A DNA stretch of 55,062 bases, taken from NCBI RefSeq assembly GCF_001544535.1, contig NZ_FCON02000046.1, positions 1-55,062 on the forward strand. Reading direction: 5' to 3'. A model generated the notes under the pieces. It was not told the DNA's origin and did no database searches. It saw only the letters and a program-made list of their open reading frames with translations. Both the position numbers and the translations under genes were made by a program. Source of the stretch: Caballeronia choica (GTDB taxonomy: Bacteria; Pseudomonadota; Gammaproteobacteria; Burkholderiales; Burkholderiaceae). This document shows, one piece after another, positions 51,503 to 55,062 of this stretch; within the stretch, counting starts at the first letter, position 1; each line of letters opens with the position of its first letter.

Positions 51503-52735
51503 TCAACTCCCGATGTAGTCGAACAACGACATCTTCTGGATCTGCGAGAACGCCATCTGCGCGCCCTGCAGCGCGTTCTGCGTGAGCTCATACTGGCTGA
51601 TCGAGCTAACGAGATCGATACTCGTCAAGTTCGAAAGATCGCTCGCGTTCTGCGCCGTCGTGGTCTGCATCGCGCTCTGCGTCGCCGTCACTTCCTGCTC
51701 GCGTCCGCCCACCGTCGCCTGCGCCGCCAGCACGTTGTTGAACGTATTCCCGATCTTCGTCGACGCCGTGCTCAACGCGTTCGTCAACGCCGCCTTCTGA
51801 CCCGCCGAGTCGGTCGGCTGCTTCAGCGCGCTCACCAGGTTGTCGAGCGTCGTGAAGATGTCGGTTCCCGCCGACGCCGCCGGCCCCACCGTGAAGCTGT
51901 CGCCATCGGCCGGCGCGCCGTCGAGCGTCACCTGCTCGCCGCCCACGGTAATGGCCGTCTTGCCCGTATAGGCGACCGGCGTCGGCGGCGAGCCGTCGTC
52001 GGTCGGCGTGACCGTATAAGTCGTGCTCCCGTCCGATGGCGAAACCGCGAACGCAATCGTATAAACGTTGGCGTTGCCCGCGTTCGACGGGTCCGTCACG
52101 CTCACCGTGCTGATCGTGCCCGATCCCTGGTTGCCGGAACCGGCCGCGGCAACCGGGTCGCTCTGCGCCGGCGAAATGCTCTGGAAGATCGCCGGCCCCG
52201 TGTCGCCGACGTTCACCGTGCGGCTGTCGCTCAACTGCACCTGCCGCTGCCCGAGGTCGCCCGAATACGTCGCGCCAATGCCCGAGGCATTGTTCGTGAA
52301 GGGCACCGCGCCGGTCTTGAAGCCCGAGAAAATGTAGTTGCCGCTGCCATCGGTGGTATTCGCGAGACTCATCAGCTGGTCACGATAGCCCTTGATCGTG
52401 TTGGCGATCGAGGTGCGGTCGGCGTCGTTCAGCGACGCATCCCCCGCGCGCACGACCTGCGTCTGGATGCTCTGCATGACGCTGTTCACGCTGCTCAGCG
52501 TCGAGTCTTCCTGCTGCAGCGACGAAAGCGCCGCACCCTGGTTCGTCGCGTACTGCGTGAGCGCCGCGCCCTTCATGCTGAGCTGCACCGCCTGCGCGGC
52601 GCCGAGCGGATCGTCGGACGCCGTGAGCAGCCGGGTGCCGGAAGAAATCTGCTGGTACATCGACGCGAGCGTGGCCTGCTGGTCGCTCATCGTCTGGACG
52701 TTCATGCTGAAATACTGGGAGCTGGAAATGCGCAT
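51503..52735 (-). CDS. flgL: Flagellar hook-filament junction protein FlgL (HAP3)
   Basis: The 410-residue protein starts MRISSSQYFSMNVQTMSDQQ and has flagellin-like helical ends (LASMYQQISSGTRLLTASDD PLGAAQAVQLSM; C-terminal SISQYELTQNALQGAQMAFS QIQ). The variable middle (Gly/Thr/Asp-rich) is exported outside. FlgL joins hook to filament. It lies 11 bases after flgK in the same operon, as usual. Its stop is 13 bases from the repeat element, which probably ends the transcript. Confidence 0.93.
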   Translation of the reverse strand: MRISSSQYFSMNVQTMSDQQATLASMYQQISSGTRLLTASDDPLGAAQAVQLSMKGAALTQYATNQGAALSSLQQEDSTLSSVNSVMQSIQTQVVRAGDASLNDADRTSIANTIKGYRDQLMSLANTTDGSGNYIFSGFKTGAVPFTNNASGIGATYSGDLGQRQVQLSDSRTVNVGDTGPAIFQSISPAQSDPVAAAGSGNQGSGTISTVSVTDPSNAGNANVYTIAFAVSPSDGSTTYTVTPTDDGSPPTPVAYTGKTAITVGGEQVTLDGAPADGDSFTVGPAASAGTDIFTTLDNLVSALKQPTDSAGQKAALTNALSTASTKIGNTFNNVLAAQATVGGREQEVTATQSAMQTTTAQNASDLSNLTSIDLVSSISQYELTQNALQGAQMAFSQIQKMSLFDYIGS

Positions 52736-52746
52736 CGCGTTATCCC

Positions 52747-54684
52747 TCAGTTGAAGATGCCAAGCAGCGTCTGGAAAAGCGTCGACGCCGTCTGGATCAC
52801 CTTGCTGTTCGCCTGATAGAGCTGCTGGTACTGCATCAGGTTCGCCGCTTCTTCGTTCAGGTTCACGCCCGATACCGACTGCTGCGCCGTGGTCACCTGG
52901 GTGAGCAGCGCCGTCTGCGACGTGCTCGCGCTCTTCATCTGGTTCGTGTCGTTGCCGATCTGGTTGACGTAGTTCGCGTACGAACTCGTGAGCGTGTCGG
53001 TGCCGCTGTTCATGCTCTTCGCCGACACCAGGTTCGCCATCGCTAGCGCGTTGCTGCCGTCGCTCGTGCCGCCCTTGTTCGGCGTGATGTCGAACTCGTC
53101 CTTGTCCGACGGCGCGCCGCTGATGGTCGCCGAGACGCCGTTCGACGTGACGGTGAGCCCCTTCGAGGCGTCGTACGGAATCGTCTGGCCGGCCGTCACG
53201 ACGGAGGAATCGGCGAGCGTCACATCGACGTTCGAGGTGAAGCCGCCCTTCGTCGCGTCATACGTGAGGCTGATCGCGCTCGCGCTGTAACCCGGCGTCA
53301 CCGTCGCGGACGAAATCGACGCGCTGCCCGCGTTGGCCGTCGCCGCCGTGGTGAGGACGGGCGACGCCGCCGCGATCGCCGCCGGATTCGTGTTCGACAG
53401 CGCGAAGCCGTCGAGCGCGGCGCGGGTCGGCTGGATCGTGAACGAGTCGCCGGCGTTCATCGCGCCCGACACCGTGATGTTGAGCCCGCCCAGCGTGCCG
53501 CTCGTCGCGGGGGCGTCGAAGCTGTCGATCGCCTTGCCGCTCGCGCGGTCCGACAGCGTGTACTTCGAGCCGTCGAACGAAAGCGTGTAGTCGCCTGTCG
53601 AGGGCTGGGTCGGATCGGCGAACGTGACGCCGACTGTCGCGTTGCCCGTGTTGCGCACGTTCGCGTAGGTCGTCGGGCTGCCGGCGGAGAACAGCGCGCC
53701 GCCGGGATTGCCGTTCAGGTCGATGCCGAGCGCGTTCTGCTGGTTCAGTTGGGCGGCAAAGCTGGTCGCGATCGCGCCGAGTTGCGCCTGCGCCGGGTCG
53801 AGCGTCTGGCTGCGGAAATTGAGCAGGCCGCCGACGGTGCCGCCCGACAGCGCCGAATCCGGGATGTAGTTGATCTGCGCGGGCGTCTGGGTCGCGCCGT
53901 TGGCGCTCTTGAACGCGATCGAGAGTTCGCTCGGATCGGACGCCGACGTGACCGCCTGCAAGCCGTATTGCGTGCCGCCGACCACGAGCGGTTGCCCGTT
54001 GCCGATGAACACGTTGTAGTTGCCGTCCGTCTGCATGACCTGCACGCCGACCATCGAGCTGAGGTTCTGCACCGCGAGATCGCGCTGGTCGAGGAGCTGG
54101 TTGGGCGGCTGGCCCTGCGCGCTCGCGATGTTGATCTGCTTGTTCAGGTCCGCGATCTGTTGCGTGTAGCTGTTGATCTGCGTGACGGCGCTCGTCAGTT
54201 GCGTGTTGACGCTCTGGCGCAACTGGTCGTACTGGCTGCCGGCGGTGGTGATCTGGTCGGCGAGGGTCTGCGCGCTGCTGACGAGCACTTGTCGCGCGGA
54301 CGTGGTGCCCGCCGCGTTCGCGACCGATTGCATGCCGGAGAAAAAGCTGCTGATGCCGGCGCCGATGCCCTTCGTCGGGTCGCCGACGAGGTTGTTCAAC
54401 TGCGAGATCAGCGTGTAGTAGGTGTTGGCCGCGCTGCTGGTCGACTGGGTGTTGTTCAGTTGCGTCGTCAGGTACTGGCTGTAGGAACGGCTGACGGTGA
54501 CGCTCTGCACGCCGTTGCCGAGATAGCCCGCGTTCGTGTACTGGCCGGACGCTTCCTGATACTCGACCTTTTCGAGCGAATATCCGGGCGTGGAGGCGTT
54601 GCTGATGTTCTGTCCCGTCGTCGTCAGTCCCCACTGGGCTGCGTTAAGACCGCTGACGCCGATACTGAAGATGTTGTTGGACAT
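52747..54684 (-). CDS. flgK: Flagellar hook-associated protein FlgK (HAP1)
   Basis: The 645-residue protein starts MSNNIFSIGVSGLNAAQWGL TTTGQNISNASTPGYS, the conserved FlgK N-terminus. It ends with SGVNLNEEAANLMQYQQLYQ ANSKVIQTASTLFQTLLGIF. Both terminal helices needed for rod/hook polymerisation are intact. The length fits Burkholderia homologues. ATG 54684 has AGGA upstream and a sigma-28 promoter sits 60-84 bases away. The usual upstream neighbour flgJ is not in the window. Confidence 0.94.
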   Translation of the reverse strand: MSNNIFSIGVSGLNAAQWGLTTTGQNISNASTPGYSLEKVEYQEASGQYTNAGYLGNGVQSVTVSRSYSQYLTTQLNNTQSTSSAANTYYTLISQLNNLVGDPTKGIGAGISSFFSGMQSVANAAGTTSARQVLVSSAQTLADQITTAGSQYDQLRQSVNTQLTSAVTQINSYTQQIADLNKQINIASAQGQPPNQLLDQRDLAVQNLSSMVGVQVMQTDGNYNVFIGNGQPLVVGGTQYGLQAVTSASDPSELSIAFKSANGATQTPAQINYIPDSALSGGTVGGLLNFRSQTLDPAQAQLGAIATSFAAQLNQQNALGIDLNGNPGGALFSAGSPTTYANVRNTGNATVGVTFADPTQPSTGDYTLSFDGSKYTLSDRASGKAIDSFDAPATSGTLGGLNITVSGAMNAGDSFTIQPTRAALDGFALSNTNPAAIAAASPVLTTAATANAGSASISSATVTPGYSASAISLTYDATKGGFTSNVDVTLADSSVVTAGQTIPYDASKGLTVTSNGVSATISGAPSDKDEFDITPNKGGTSDGSNALAMANLVSAKSMNSGTDTLTSSYANYVNQIGNDTNQMKSASTSQTALLTQVTTAQQSVSGVNLNEEAANLMQYQQLYQANSKVIQTASTLFQTLLGIFN

Positions 54685-54741
54685 GCGTGAATCCTGGTGA
54701 GGCGGCGTCGCTTGGCCGCCGCTTGACGAGAACTGCTCGGT

Positions 54742-54768
54742 ATATCGGCCGCGTGCGCGGAAAGTTGA
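54742..54768 (-). promoter_or_regulatory. Sigma-28 (FliA) promoter for flgKL
   Basis: On the minus strand TCAA (54768-54765), a 15-base spacer and GCCGATAT (54749-54742) match the flagellar class-3 consensus TAAA-N15-GCCGATAA closely. It lies about 60 bases upstream of flgK and supports late-class expression of flgK and flgL. Confidence 0.85.
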
Positions 54769-54905
54769 GGTTTTCGTGACCTGGCGGTGGGGCCGCTCTC
54801 GCGAGCGGGTATGCAAGGCGCGATGCAGCCATTATCGGGATGGTGGCGCTTGCGCAATCGGGGGAGAAAGGGGTGAATTTGGGGTTAATTCGGGGTTGGG
54901 GATGG

Positions 54906-55062
54906 GTCGCTGGCGCTTGGGGGCGGTGGTGTGCTGTTTACACCGTTTGATGCGCTTGGGCTTCTATGGAACTTGTATTGGTTTTGGTTTATTTGCTCTG
55001 CCCCTGTCCGGGGCGGGACTCACTTTCTTTGCTGCTGCAAAGAAAGTAAGCAAAGAAAGCAG
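54906..55062 (+). repeat. Dispersed palindromic repeat, copy F (partial, left arm)
   Basis: GGTCGCTGGCGCTTGGGG at its start, ACACCGTTTGATGCGC, the GCCCC/GGGGC hairpin and CTTTCTTTGC-TGCT-GCAAAGAAAG match the left arms at 27116 and 50717. The window ends inside it at the same place as about 27272. It lies upstream of the flgKL promoter, so unlike the other copies it does not follow a gene end seen here. Confidence 0.85.

Overview
The window is chromosomal DNA of a high-GC betaproteobacterium, almost certainly family Burkholderiaceae (Caballeronia/Paraburkholderia/Burkholderia group). The evidence is the uniformly high GC, dense genes with ATGA overlaps, a DUF4148 protein, a polyhydroxybutyrate esterase, a type VI secretion locus, amaAB-type lysine catabolism, a CheV, and flgKL behind a sigma-28 promoter. 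No rRNA, tRNA, CRISPR, prophage or transposase gene was seen.

Layout. 1-308: partial copy of a dispersed palindromic repeat. 310-3677: small secreted and membrane proteins, a PHB-depolymerase-type esterase and a ribbon-helix-helix regulator behind a near-consensus promoter. 3904-11765: a broken type VI secretion island holding tssJ, tssG, the 3' half of tssF, then head-to-head a 5'-clipped OmpA-like gene, hcp, clpV and tssE. The island has lost tssA, B, C, K, L, M and vgrG, probably through one internal deletion near 6390. 11785-15359: pipecolate/aminoadipate-semialdehyde catabolism (amaA, amaB) with a divergent XRE-cupin regulator. 15375-27114: a candidate hydroaromatic-acid catabolic region with two IclR regulators, a TIM-barrel isomerase/dehydratase, a NIPSNAP protein, two tandem KstD-like flavoprotein dehydrogenases, two unusual shikimate-dehydrogenase-like proteins and a ShiA-like transporter. 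Operator-like palindromes allow two regulons to be proposed.

27116-27868: a complete ~750 bp inverted-repeat element. 27867-29935: marR with a DHA2 efflux pump around a perfect 20 bp palindrome. 30012-33474: a FecR-like protein, a c-haem sensor with HAMP domain and a Ser/Thr kinase, which may form one signalling unit. 33478-37213: assorted enzymes (SDR, FAH-family, carboxylesterase, MAPEG, PPC domain). 37216-39871: a tightly overlapping lipid-phosphate operon (DAG-kinase-like, metallophosphatase, PAP2). 40219-46681: CBS protein, CheV, single-domain response regulator, ZntB-like transporter, CsbD, DUF1348/TetR pair and RcnB-like protein. 46808-50713: MocR regulator with a polyamine-type ABC ATPase and binding protein but no permeases. 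50717-51490: second complete repeat element, in opposite orientation. 51503-54684: flgL and flgK. 54906-55062: partial repeat copy running off the window.

The features of most interest are the repeat family, which occupies the 3' sides of genes (between convergent genes in both complete cases), the T6SS deletion scar, and the hydroaromatic region with its two proposed IclR regulons.
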